From Theobroma cacao (Eukaryota; Streptophyta; Magnoliopsida; Malvales; Malvaceae), in assembly GCF_000208745.1 (NCBI RefSeq), contig NC_030855.1, positions 10,711,270 to 10,775,269 of the forward strand: 64,000 nt of DNA. Reading direction: 5' to 3'. Numbering within the stretch: the stretch's first letter is position 1; each line of letters starts with the position of its first letter. The notes beneath the pieces are model-generated. The model did not search any database and was not told the origin of the DNA. It was given only the letters and a program-made list of their open reading frames with translations. Below, piece after piece: positions 22,721 through 33,732 of the stretch. The position numbers were made by a program, and so were the translations under genes.

Positions 22721-23290
22721 TATAACAAGGACCCAAGGGGAGATAGGAAGTAGAAAACTGTCTAGGGGTAGTTTCGAAACATTAATAGTTATTTTGTGAT
22801 AATTTGCTGTTTGTGCCATGATGGCAATTGAAAACTTAAATTTAACCTTGTTGTTTATGTTTTTTTATGTGTAATGGGATGCTGATATGTTTATGTTATT
22901 TGGTTATTGATAATTAAATATTTGATGATGTCTTACTATCTATGGTATTTTAACTGTTGCGTGGTATTTTAACTGCTGTTGATAAAAATCTGTTGCTGTA
23001 CTGATAATTGGGATAGTATGATGAAGATTGATTTTTATTGTGAATGGATTGTGTTTGTGAATACATATGGATGCTGAGTATATTATATATGATGAATAAT
23101 TAATGGTAAAAACAAAATTTGGTAACAATAAATTATTGATAGACACTGTTGAAATAAAGATGAAAATCTATTAACATTCACCTGCTGTAAATCACTTTAT
23201 ATTTCTACATATATATACTCTGAATGAATAATGTTATTTTCTATTTGACATGAATAAAATTTGCTAGAATGAATAAACAAGATATGCACA
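22721..23290 (+). other. Non-coding T/G-rich stretch between 3' ORF and 3' LTR
   Basis: About 570 bases low in C, without an open frame of note. It is the untranslated 3' region of the Sirevirus. Confidence 0.6.
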
Positions 23291-23294
23291 CACT

Positions 23295-23320
23295 AAGGGG
23301 GAGCACACATTTAGGGGGAG
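23295..23320 (+). other. Duplicated polypurine blocks
   Basis: AAGGGGGAG at 23295-23303 and TTAGGGGGAG at 23311-23320 lie about 90 bases upstream of the main tract. Multiplied polypurine tracts are described for Sireviruses. Confidence 0.75.
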
Positions 23321-23378
23321 CAATCCCCATTCTCTGCAGGATTAAAAAGAATAAAAAGACATTGTGCTATTAATCAAG

Positions 23379-23451
23379 GAATGTTTTGTCATCATCAAAA
23401 AAGGGGGAGATTGTAGGCTCCATTAGTTTTTGATGATAATAAAACATTTCC
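23379..23451 (+). other. Main polypurine tract inside a long inverted repeat
   Basis: The tract AAAAAAGGGGGAGA (23397-23410) abuts the 3' LTR start at 23412. Bases 23379-23402 (ggaatgttttgtcatc...) and 23427-23451 (...gataataaaacatttcc) are imperfect reverse complements of about 23 bases. The tract's G-run and the LTR terminus lie in the loop. Confidence 0.85.
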
Positions 23452-25316
23452 ATTCATTTGTGTCTAATTTTTCTACTTGAGTGTGCAGGACAAAATTATA
23501 TGCAAATAAACAATCAATCATTAAAATGCACATATCAAATAGCATAGAAATAATGAAGTCATAATTGATCAACAAGACAAAAGCCCTTTAGTTGATTAAT
23601 GAAGAGTTCGTTAGTTAAGATTTAAATCAAAGGATTAGCGGGCTGAAGAGTATTGAGAAACAGAACCAACTTAGTCGACCAAGGAATGAGTTAGTCGACT
23701 AAGTGCACATTGCCAGAACTGCCAGAAACTGGGAACAAAAGACAGAGATGACTTAGTCAACTAAGATATCGGTTAGTCAACTCAGAACATTCTGCCTGCA
23801 ATTTTGAAGTCTACACTAAAAGATATATTAACGACTAGAACCAACTCTCAACTGTTTCTACTGGCCAGAAAACTGTCAAATTGGCATCAGAGTTCTTTCT
23901 CCAAATATAAAAAACGGTTCTAATGGCTAGAAATAATAGATTGAAGGCTTCCAAGCAAAAAAAGCTCAAAAACCAATAAAAAATCTCTGTACACTTTACT
24001 GCACTCAACGCCCATCTTTGTAGTTGTGTTTTGCACTTCACCTTGTACCACTTAGATCAACTCTGTGATCATAGGTACACTTCTATTTCATTTCTCTTTA
24101 TATTCTTAGAGTGAAAGGGTAATTCTAAGGGGTTCAATCAAGCTAGAATTGCTTGTTTAGATAAAGGTTCTAACTTAGCCTTGAAAAGTTAGGTGTAGCT
24201 TATAGTTGAGCCTGAAAAAATCTATTTTGAAAGGTTTTGGCTAAGCCTAGAAAAAGCCATTGTAAAGCTTAGTGAAAGCTTGTGAATTTCACCGGTTCTT
24301 AGTGAATTGGTTGGAAAATCCTTGGTTGGATAATTAAGGTAGTGGATGTAGGTCTTGGACCGAACCACTCTAAATTCTGCTGTCTTATTTACTCTGTTTT
24401 TGTTTTATTTTCATTCCTCTTTTATCTTGCATTTGTCTACACTTAGAGACAATTTTTGAAAAAGGCAAATTGTGTTATTGGCCTCCCTTCTAGCACATTT
24501 AATGTCATGACCCAAATTATGAGCCATGACCGGTGCATGGGCCCAATGGACGTATTCCACTAAGCCCAAGCAAGCCTACTTATATTACTTGCTTATCATT
24601 CCATCCCACGAGTTACTAAAATCACAATTCAAAATCTTAATTCGAAATGATGAAAACTGTTGCCAACTAATACTGGCGTTACTCATTAAAATATACACAT
24701 ACTGTCTACAGTATGTATTCTAATAATTAACATCAGATTTGTCTATACATGTCAAAAGGAGACTCGATGTCCAGCGGAGAAACTTGACGAATGTACAACT
24801 ACTGAATGCTGAGACACCTACTAATAGTCGAGTCTTCAAAAACACCTCGACCTAGTTACCAACTGCCTCGTGATCTAAAAACATGAAGTTGAAAACGGTG
24901 AGTATAAACCCAGTGAGTGAACAAGAAAGGGAATAAGCATACCATAAGGAATGTTTAACGAAATCATGATGCATTCATTTTTCAAAACAATGCAATTTAT
25001 TTTAGTTCTCATTAAACCCCTCATGTAAACCCCATATGAGAAAAATCGCTTATTGAAAAGAGTCCATGCTCAACAAAGGATTTGGAGAGTGAAAACTTTA
25101 ATAGCATTCATGGAAATCAAGTCAAATAAATGTCGAGTCTTTGCTACAGCGGAAAGGCACGTTGCAGCGAGAATGGATTTTTGCTGTAGCGACACTTAAC
25201 TTAAATTATCATCTAGTCGAGGGTTTCTTAACTGGCCGAGGGTTTCTCACCAAACCTCCTCATTTTAAACTCAATTCATTTATTCCTTAATGTTGGAAGT
25301 CCATGCTCAACTATGG

Positions 25317-28001
25317 TGTGAGACCTTGTCAAGCTCGATTAAAAGACGGTATTGTTCTGAGTGGTACAACTAAGTTAAATCGAGCCTTGAACTAGTTCAA
25401 ATAGAAATTCTAAAAGGAATTTAAAAATTTTGAAACCCACAGAATGGCTTAGAATAGTGATTCAGAGTTCAAGGTCCAGTTTGGAGTCCATCAGGAAAAT
25501 TGACCGATTAGGGACAACGGTCATTTTACCATGTGATGATAAAATGGAGATTTCTAGCTAAAAGTTGATCACATTTGACCAAGAATAATTATATGGAATA
25601 TATTTACGATTATTGGAGTATAAAATGATGTTTAGCAGTGAAAAATTATGATTCCCGGTATTTTTGGAGCACAATGGCAAAATGGTAATTTTGCCACTAG
25701 ATGACTAAACGGGAATTTTTATAAAACAATTATTTTACCCCATTTGGTTAATATTGATCAATATTTTTATTATTTGAGGTTGAAAAGTAGAAATAATATG
25801 ATTTCGGTACATTTCGGAGTATAGGGGCAAAATCATAATTTTTTCACCTCGGGGGCAAATCGGTAAATTTTTCACCCAAGCACTTGTCAAGACCAAGGGA
25901 TTTTAAATGTGGTAGGATTGGATAAATACCAGAATATTTGTGGTGGAAAATTAAGAAGAAAAAGTCAAAAAGTTAAAAATTGGGCCAATAAGCATGTGAC
26001 ACGTGGCATTATTTTATTATTTTCTATAGAAATCAGCCCATTAAATCCCCAATTCTCTCACCATATTCGGCCTAGGCAATCAGCAACAAGAACAAAGGAA
26101 GAACAAAGGGAAAAACAAGAAAACCTAGGTGGAAATTAAAAAAAAAAGTGAAAAAATCAAAGTAACGAGGTAGGTAAGTTAAAATATCTTTAATTCTTCT
26201 TGATACCTAGCTTATCCATGCTTTTGTTCTTGATTTCCATGGTTGAATATTGAGTTATCATGATGAATTCAATTCTGAAAAATTGGTATGGAAGAGAAAT
26301 TGTTGTTGGAATAATTTGATTTTAGACTATGTTAGTGTTTAGGGATAGTTAAGCATGGTTATGAACAAAAACATAAAAGAAATATTCAATTTATCTAGGG
26401 TTCCTTGTTGGTCGAACCATGAGGGCTGAATATCAATGGGAGATTGTTTTTATTTCAAGGAATATGGCTTGGGAAATGATGAATTAAGGTGAAACGATTA
26501 TGTAGAAAAAAATTTCGGTGCTAGTGCACCAAATGACCGAATTTTCTATAAGGAACTGTGAGGGTTCTAATGCTGAATTTGGCTTTATTTAAATGATATG
26601 TGGTAAATTAAGGTATTAGAGGAGAAATGGATTAATTTGGAGGTGATTTGGACACAATCGCCAATTAATCAGTGATCGATCAAATTTAATCGATACCGCG
26701 ATTAAGCGGTAATCGGACGTATTTTTGCATTTACATATCAAGCATTAGTAATTTAAATTAGTTTATATCAATTTAGGGACAATATAGTAAATTCCTCGAC
26801 TTTGTTATTTGTCAAGGTAGTGAGACATCCGAAAAAGGCAAAGGAATTGCGCTTGAGGACTATTAGTCTGAGTGCACCCGAAATCTGGATTTTTGATACT
26901 GGTGAGTGGACTGCCTATCAAAATTGTTTTGGGAATATGACTGTTTTGAGCAAAGTGTTTGAATGATTTTATGCAAATTTTCATGAAAATGTACCTTGGG
27001 AACAAGTTTTTAGTAAAATGATTTTATATTGTGAAAATGTGCTCTACAATGGTTTATGTGTTATCATAATATGATAAAATGCATGATATGCATTGGATGC
27101 TTCTTTGCATGTTGATTTGGACCCGGCTATGTGTGAGTAGGAGCGCACATAAGCCGTTGCTGACCCAGCTATGTGCGAGTAGGAGTGCACATAAGCCATT
27201 GCTGACTCGACTATGTGCGAGTAGGAGTGCACATAAGTCGTTGCTGACCCGGCTATGTGTGAGTGGGAGTGCACATAAGCCGTTGCTGACCCGACTATAT
27301 GCACATAAGCCGTTGCATATGAGATGATGATGATGAGATGGTGTGCATGTTGATGATGGGTATATGGTTGTAAATGCAAATATGTAAGCGTTTGTTTTAT
27401 TGAAATTTGGAAGTTTACATGTTTTACATGTTGCTATTGTTATTTTAGCAGGATGGCTTGTTTTAAGGGAAAAAGGGTTTGGAATAGTAGTTAGATGAAA
27501 ATGGCCTTATTTTCAATCGCTGCATCATGATTGTCAAATTTCCTAGTTGAGATTGCTTGTTCCCTTCTAATATTCACTCACTGAGTATTGTACTCACGTT
27601 TTATAAAAATTCATGTTTTCAGATCAGGTGACTATTGGACCCTAGATCGAGGAGTCCCCGTAGTGCATCTCTTGGGTATGTATCTGGCATTCGATAGTAA
27701 TCCTTTTATTCTAAATGTCTCCGCTGGAAGTCATGGGTCCTTTTGTATTGTGAATACAATTTAACAATGTGAATATGTGTATGCAATATAAATTGCTAAA
27801 TACATTACTAGTATAGTGCATGTATATTATTATCGATAATGCCATTGTGTTTTGGCTATGTTCACACTCAGTAAAAAGTGTGTGTGTGTGTATGCATGAT
27901 AAGATAAATTTGTTAAGAAAAGGATACGCTTGCTTGGGCTTAGTAAGCTATGCTCATTGAGCTCATGCGCCGATCATGGCTCGAGAAATTGGGTTGTGAC
28001 A
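25317..28001 (+). mobile_element. Solo LTR nested in the family A solo LTR; chimeric family B/A
   Basis: 2685 bases, TGTGAGACCTTG to GGGTTGTGACA, flanked by perfect TATGG duplications (25312-25316, 28002-28006). The uninterrupted site exists in another family A LTR (CCATA at 42648-42652, opposite strand). The first ~1.6 kb resembles the family B solo LTR at 49983-52953. The last ~1.1 kb, from about 26900, resembles family A and ends with the family A terminus. The A-type palindromes are absent. Confidence 0.92.
27120..27320 (+). repeat. 42 bp tandem repeat, about five copies
   Basis: The phrase (g/a)ctat(g/a)tg recurs at 27126, 27168, 27210, 27252 and 27294, a constant 42-base period. It is the counterpart of the variable tandem block in other family A LTRs. 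The open frames on both strands here are by-products of the repeat (42 is divisible by three). Confidence 0.9.
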
Positions 28002-28064
28002 TATGGTACCAAAGAAATGGAAAATAGGGTAGCAACTGAACCAAATGAGGAGAAAAATAGAAAG

Positions 28065-28265
28065 TTTTTCGCTGCAGTGAGATTCAATGTTGCTGTAGTG
28101 AAATTTTGGGTTTCAAAATAGAAAGTTTCTCGTTGTAGCAAGAATGAATCTCGCTACGGCGATGATGCTACAATACTGTCTCGCTGCAGCGAGTTTCCAG
28201 CCAGCCAACCCTTTCAAAATGCGAGAGTTTCTCGCTGCAACAAGAATGAATTTTGCTGCAGCGAG
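28065..28265. repeat. Palindrome array in family A solo LTR
   Basis: Copies include TCTCGCTGCAGCGAG at about 28179-28193 and several decayed ones (TTTCGCTGCAGTGAGA, TCTCGCTACGGCGATG, TTGCTGCAGCGAGAAC). Same motif and position as 1504-1848. Confidence 0.8.
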
Positions 28266-28487
28266 AACAAAGCAACAAGAGAAAAGTTTCCCCTCACTCC
28301 ACAAAAAAGGCCATCATGCTAAACCAACAAAATCAACATAAAACACATGAAAATTCCAAAAGTGCAATGTATCACATTTCACATATATGTCAATCATATA
28401 TCATATGCATGAGCTTTCATTTCATAAGTATAGATTTGCATAATTACATAGGTAAACATCAATATCATCATAATCACCCTCGGCTCA

Positions 28488-28660
28488 TGTACATCCCCCC
28501 ACATCGTGCACATAGCCGGTGCCATCGTGTGCATCTCCCCACATCGTGCATAATCAGTGCCATCATGTACATCCCCCCACATCGTGCACACAAGCACTAT
28601 CATCATCCATCTCTCATGCCACCATCATCATCGGCATGTGCATCCCCCCACATCGTGCAC
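28488..28660. repeat. ~40 bp tandem repeat in family A LTR
   Basis: The phrase 'catcccccccacatcgtgca' or close variants recurs four times (about 28493, 28530, 28568, 28643). It matches, in reverse, 42005-42200. The open frames crossing it are not genes. Confidence 0.75.
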
Positions 28661-29917
28661 ACACACGGTTATAATCATTATACACAATATCAATCATCTT
28701 GCACAACACACATATATATATCATCATAATGCAATAATACATGAATCCATAGCAATCACATATCACAACATAAAACCATTTAGCAAAAGCTTGTTCCCAA
28801 GGCACTTGTTATTATGAAAAACTTGATAATTCATTCAAATGTGTAGCAAATACATTATGTTCCCCAAAACAAGTTTTGAAGGCAATTCACTCACCGGTAT
28901 ATTATCAAGCCTTTAGCTGACTCTAATTCCCCTAATGATCCAATTGGGGTGATGGGGCTTTGTTAGAACCTACCATGAAATTAACATTACCATAATGTCA
29001 ATTGATACTTATGAACCCTAAAAGCTATCCGTTAGCAAGCTTTCAATTGCCACTTTAAATGGCTATCTATGTTCACTATCTTAATCACTATAAAATGAAT
29101 GAACATCCTCAACAATAAAACAGCTCATAATCCTAATTACTATTCATTATCCACAGCTAAAAACCAAGCTTAGTTCATCACTCACCTTAGTGTTTCTTTG
29201 TAGTGGAATTCTCTTCCAATAGCTTCCAAACAAATGGGGTAATTCTCTCTTTCTCTCTCTAGAACACCTAACTAGTGAGAGAAAGTATGGAAATAAGATT
29301 TATCAAGGGTTTTGAAGTGAGAGAGTGAAAGAATACAAGAGTTCTAATCAAAAGGGTTCAAAGGTATGAAAAATAAAGCTAGAGAGAGAAAATTATGCAA
29401 GCTCCATATCAAGCTTCCATGGAGGTTGGAAGCAATGTGAGATGGAAGAAGAAGAAGAAGACAAGCTGCTGGAAATTCAAGAAGCTGCTAGAAGGAGAAG
29501 ATATTTATAGCCAAACTTATCCACTCCACTCAAATTACCAAAATACCCCTCCACACTTTGGCTTATTCTCCTCTAATCTTTTATGCAATCTTTTTACTCC
29601 TTTAACACTAGAACAAGGTCCATAATGGTCTAGAAATGTTCGGGTTCATGAAAAACTTAAAAATTTTGACTCGAGGTGAAAAATGACCATTTTACCCCTA
29701 TTGTGAACATTATTGTCATTTCTAGTTTTTTTCGTGTTTTCATCATTACACATCCTTTTTGCAGTCTTATACCTATTTAGACCTTAAAATATCATAAAAC
29801 GTTCTCCTGAGAGCTTATTAGAGAAAATGACGAAACTACCCCTGGCTTGTGTTATTGTGTTTATGCCTAGTTACAAGCCTATAGAGGTTGAGGTCTCACA
29901 TTTAATTAGGACCAACA

Positions 29918-30890
29918 TCATATATTTCCTTCAAAAATATAGTAGCCATATAAAAGCATGCACGTTCCAAAAATGTGTGGCATGTAAAAATAGTCATGTA
30001 CATCCACATATATCCACTCATGATCAACATATAAAGCACTAAAAGCTTTCAATTAAATTGGGGAGCTATGGAAAAACAATATCTCTCCACTGTGCAAAAG
30101 AGTACAAGTCTAAAAACTCTCAAGACTCTCGAATAAGTAATCATAGATAATCAACCCGTGGACCTTTCTTCCACGTAATAGCAATCTGGGAGACCTCTTT
30201 CCACCGAATTTTCATAGCCATGGCAATCTCGATGATGTTGGCCAACATCGGAGAAATCATGTGGTCACAACCACATATATCAACTCGTGGCCTTGCCATG
30301 TATAACAGCCAGTGGCCTTGCCACGTATAATCATAAACCGTGGCCTAGCCACGTCTACTAGCTCGTCGGTGACCCAAAAGGTTCTCTAGCTAAAGCTCAC
30401 TTATGCACAAGGGTCACACTATCCCGATGTGACATTCGACCTACTCTCGATGGTCTCAGTTTGTCAAAACCATTTTCAAAACCAAATTAAGGTTTCTAAG
30501 AGTTTCCCTTAAATCATTTGAAAACAAGGTTCGATAACCTTTCAAAATTTCTTTTCACTTTAAAATGCATGGTGTAAACATTTGCATACAAAATTCGGAT
30601 TACAACTATAATTGCTTTGAATCAATTTCTTTTCTTTATAGTTCCATTCGTTTATAGTCTTAATTACTAATTTGTTGTCGACCTTTTTATATGAGACATG
30701 AGGACCATCTAATATAACACTCCAAACATCTCACTGCATAGATTTTATGAACATTTCCATTCTTTTTTCCAATAAGGATAATTATTACCTATAAAGAAAG
30801 GTGGCCTTTCTTTGACCAAGTATGGTTGGCGTTACCACCATTTTTATCAATTTGAGCTTCTACAAAATTTCTTTCACCAATTATCCCCCG
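29918..30890 (-). repeat. Host LTR, right part
   Basis: Continuation of 13758-14426 after the Sirevirus. No open frames. It contains repeated short inverted motifs at 30286-30353, best CGTGGC-CTA-GCCACG at 30339-30353, plus GTGGC-CTT-GCCAC at 30312-30324. The right end is not resolved; I see no clear TG/CA terminus before the gag scrap at 30930. Confidence 0.5.
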
Positions 30891-31160
30891 TCTTGGTATA
30901 TTGTTCATTTTGAAACTCAAATTTTCAAAGAAAAGCACTTCAAGGAACTTCAAAAAGAAAGTAATGATGGCAACTTGGAGTGATACTGATGATTCATAAG
31001 ATGAAGAGGGATGAAAACGCTGTAAATCTTTAGCACTTGATGACTACAAGGTATATTATTCATTTTCTCAAAGGTGGTTAGACCTACAAAATTTGACACC
31101 AATTGTTAGTGTAGAAGTTTCAAAATGAACAATATACCAAGACGAGGGAGAATTGGTATA
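30879..31160. repeat. Inverted repeat of ~42 bp flanking a gag scrap
   Basis: Bases about 30879-30922 ('cgtcttggtatattgttc...') and 31115-31160 ('...gaacaatataccaagacg') are reverse complements with few mismatches. They enclose about 190 bases that include a copia gag fragment. This looks like a rearranged or fold-back end of a copia element. Confidence 0.75.
30928..31075 (+). pseudogene. Copia gag fragment
   Basis: A plus-strand frame reads ..MMATWSDTDDS, then a stop, DEEG and LALDDY. This is the acidic linker that follows the zinc knuckle in many plant copia gag proteins (compare VAVAWSDSD at about 16600 in the Sirevirus here). Only about 50 codons remain, with two stops. Confidence 0.6.
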
Positions 31161-32140
31161 TTAAAATTTCTTTGAAAATTTAAGTATAAATATCACGACT
31201 TTTTCACTCAAAAATATTTAATAGCATCAAAAAGAGTTTTCCAACAAATCACTTAAACAGAAAAACAATATATCAAGATAAAATATTTTTGCCAAGTTAA
31301 ATGCTAGCTATGAAAAGTAAAGAGAAATATATTTTTCTAACTGTAAAACAATAAATCAACATAAAACTATTTTCCTAAGGCAAATATAAGCAACAACTAA
31401 TAATGCGAAAAAATTAAAGAGAAACACAAGAAATTTATAGTGGTTAGGCTTTTTTGATGCATGTATCCACTCCCTTGGCAACTAAGGAATTTCGATACAC
31501 TATCGACGATTCTTACTTTTTAACGGGACAAAGCAATACCCCTCACACAATCTATACAGGGATTCTTTCCTTTTATCGAGATTAAGTGATAACCTTTATA
31601 ACGAATTTTTCACGGGATCAAGCAATAACCCTTACATAATCCACAAAGGGATTATTGCTTTTTAACGAGATGAAGTAGTAACTCACCAACAATGGTTTCT
31701 AAAGGCTTAAGCACAAACCATCACAAATAGCTTTTCAAGGTTAAGCTAGAACCTTTATAATGAAATACAAATTTCAACAAGAAAATGCCTTTAAAAAGTA
31801 GGGTGCTAAGACTTTAAGCTTGTTTGAAGCTTTGGTTTAGGTATTCTCATCCTTCAAAATGGCTCAAATGCAGCTTTTTATAGCTGAGCCATCATTTGGA
31901 GCTGTTAGACATAAGTCTGAATCAAATATGATCATTGATGAATCAAATATGATCATTGTTGAATCTTGAGGGTCGACTACAATAGTTTTAAGGTTAACTA
32001 TGTTCTTGACATTCATCAAATTAGGCTTCCATAGTCGAGTATAATCTTTCTCTAGTTGATCTATCTCCCTAGAACGTGTTTCTTGCAAGTTTGAGCTGTT
32101 ATACTTGTTACAGTCTTTACACATGCAAGCCCATGTGTCA
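31104..32140 (-). repeat. Sirevirus-like LTR fragment, minus strand
   Basis: Starts TGTTAGTGTAGAAG just after a weak primer-site-like sequence (ATTGGTGTCAAA on the minus strand). It contains a minus-strand TATA box (TATAAAAA, 31875-31882). Upstream of that box lie TCGACTA/TAGTCGA half-palindromes (31971-32040) like the Sirevirus U3. The right end is not resolved. A 21-base unit 'tgaatcaaatatgatcattg' is tandemly doubled at 31917-31958. The minus-strand open frame at 32178-31864 has no motif and is discounted. Confidence 0.5.
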
Positions 32141-32159
32141 CACGAGTAATATGGAGGTA

Positions 32160-33719
32160 AGTAAGTATCATATCCCACAAGAAATTGTATCTAAAAATTT
32201 ACTAAATACTAAAATTAATGCACCCTAATTTTATCCAAGTAAACCAAAATTTTGAAATTTAATTAAAGATAAAATCTACTTAACAACATTACTCTACGAA
32301 ATGGAAACTAAATTAATAGAAAAGTAATGGACTAAGAGTCTAGGATTATGGTTTCATTCAACATTTCATGTGTAATAATGTTTCTCTTAATACATAAATC
32401 AATGGGTGGTGATGCTACTCTAGAATCCACATTATGTACAAGTTTCCATCTAGATATTGCACAATTTCCTAACCTAATTGGTTCTATATATGTCTATAGT
32501 AATCAATTACGATAAGTTCTTTAAACATGTATTCTAATTTTACTACAAGTGGCATTTAGGCGTATGTCTACCCTAATTGCTAATCAATTCAGTCAATTTC
32601 TATGTGAAATGAACACACACTATCAAACCATGCTCTAATATAAACTAACTTCATCAAGTCTCATTTAGATACCCACATGCATTCAATTGTTGATCAGCAA
32701 ATCAAAGGCAATAAGCTCATATTTGAATAAACATCACAATACCAATTAATATTCAATAAAGGAGGAACATAATATCCACACTACATGTTGAAATCTACCA
32801 CAATCCTAAAAAAATCAATTTAACTCATAATATCTTCAGCAAACAGCAACATCCCAAGAAAATAAATCATTTTTACAACAAAAGCAAAAGCGAGAAAGCC
32901 AAATTTACAGAGAGAAACAGTTTCAGCTTTTCAAAAGCTCATTTTCCTTAATTTCTCCTCATTTCCTTTTTTTGTAAAAAGCTTTTTTTTCTCTAAAATG
33001 TTGCTCTATCTAGCCCCCTTTTTTCCAACTAAAAAAGTGCCATTTATACCCCTCTTTAGAAGCCCTTAAGTTAAAAATTTAGAAGTGCAGAAAATTTAGA
33101 AACACATGCTGGCACTACTAGAATTTGAATAAAGGCTAGAGAATTAGGGAGTCGTGGCACTGGTGGGGTGGCACCATGGTGTCCTGGTCTCTATTTTGAT
33201 GTGTGATGTATTCCAATCCCATAGCCACAACCACTCAAGGCCACGGCACCAACTCTTCTTGTGTTTTCCCTACTGCAATTTAGTCACTTCCAATAATATT
33301 TTGACCACGACTTAATCAAAACTGGGTAAAGTGATAAATATAAAAGTAATAGCCCTTCCTCTTAGATTTCCAATGGTTTAAGAATCACATGATTAAACAT
33401 CTTTATCACAAGTTATGCTTGAGATACCATAGTATGTTTGATTAGAGTTTGCACTTATTCATCCTTGCATAGTTCATCATTCATTAACCTTTATGAACTT
33501 GACAACCTTAAAAAGCAAAAGCTCAATCAATGACAGCACAAATTAGGACTTTAAACATGAAATTGATCTAAAATTACTTGAAATAAAAATGAGTCAACAT
33601 GTATTAAAATTCTTAATGAAAGACATGAAAAGTACTTAAAAATCAATTCAAAAACACAAAGACTTAGCTATTTTTATGCCCAAAATTGTGTAAGATAACT
33701 CTCTATAATAGAGTTATCA
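32160..33719 (-). repeat. Gypsy-type LTR, minus strand, with terminal hairpin
   Basis: The right end is defined by the polypurine tract at 33720-33732 and the minus-strand start TGATAACTC. The left end is approximate. There is no open frame. The last 26 bases form a 9-bp perfect stem (33694-33702 with 33710-33718). The sequence style recalls plant Tat-like elements, from memory only. Confidence 0.5.
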
Positions 33720-33732
33720 CACCCCTCAACTT
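33720..33732 (-). other. Polypurine tract
   Basis: AAGTTGAGGGGTG on the minus strand, directly against the LTR start TGATAACTC. Confidence 0.7.

Larger units (their letters stand above)
24503..29900 (-). mobile_element. Family A solo LTR inserted in the Sirevirus LTR, itself interrupted
   Basis: Runs from TGTCATGACCC to GGTCTCACA without any interior, so it is a solo LTR left after LTR-LTR recombination. A perfect TTTAA duplication flanks it (24498-24502, 29901-29905). The same site is empty in the 5' LTR of the same Sirevirus (15512-15516). Without the nested 25317-28001 insertion it measures about 2.7 kb. It contains palindromes (25140-25190, 28065-28265), a tandem block (28488-28660) and a TATA box on the minus strand at about 29501. 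Confidence 0.94.
14427..29917 (+). mobile_element. Ty1/copia retrotransposon of Sirevirus type with extra 3' ORF
   Basis: Boundaries are the perfect 6-bp inverted ends TGTTGG and CCAACA. Order: LTR, primer site, gag with two zinc knuckles and an acidic/coiled-coil stretch, protease, integrase, RT, RNase H, an additional roughly 600-codon frame, repeated polypurine blocks, LTR. Integrase before RT defines Ty1/copia. Long gag, 3' ORF and multiplied polypurine tracts are known Sirevirus traits. After removing the insertion in the 3' LTR the element is about 10.1 kb. Hand comparison of the first ~168 LTR bases gives about 10 differences (6%). All genes carry stops, mostly explained by C-to-T or G-to-A changes. 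Confidence 0.9.
23412..29917 (+). repeat. 3' LTR of the Sirevirus, split by a solo LTR
   Basis: The LTR consists of 23412-24502 and 29906-29917 (together 1103 bases). Between them lie a family A solo LTR and one TTTAA duplication copy. The U3 palindromes are at about 23668-23790, partly decayed. It ends CCAACA. Confidence 0.9.

Noticed and set aside
27044..27379. Open frames on both strands with repeating peptides (YVHSYSHIAGSAT and SRSAHKPLLTR types)
   Set aside because: They are translations of the 42 bp tandem repeat in an LTR; a period divisible by three keeps frames open by chance.
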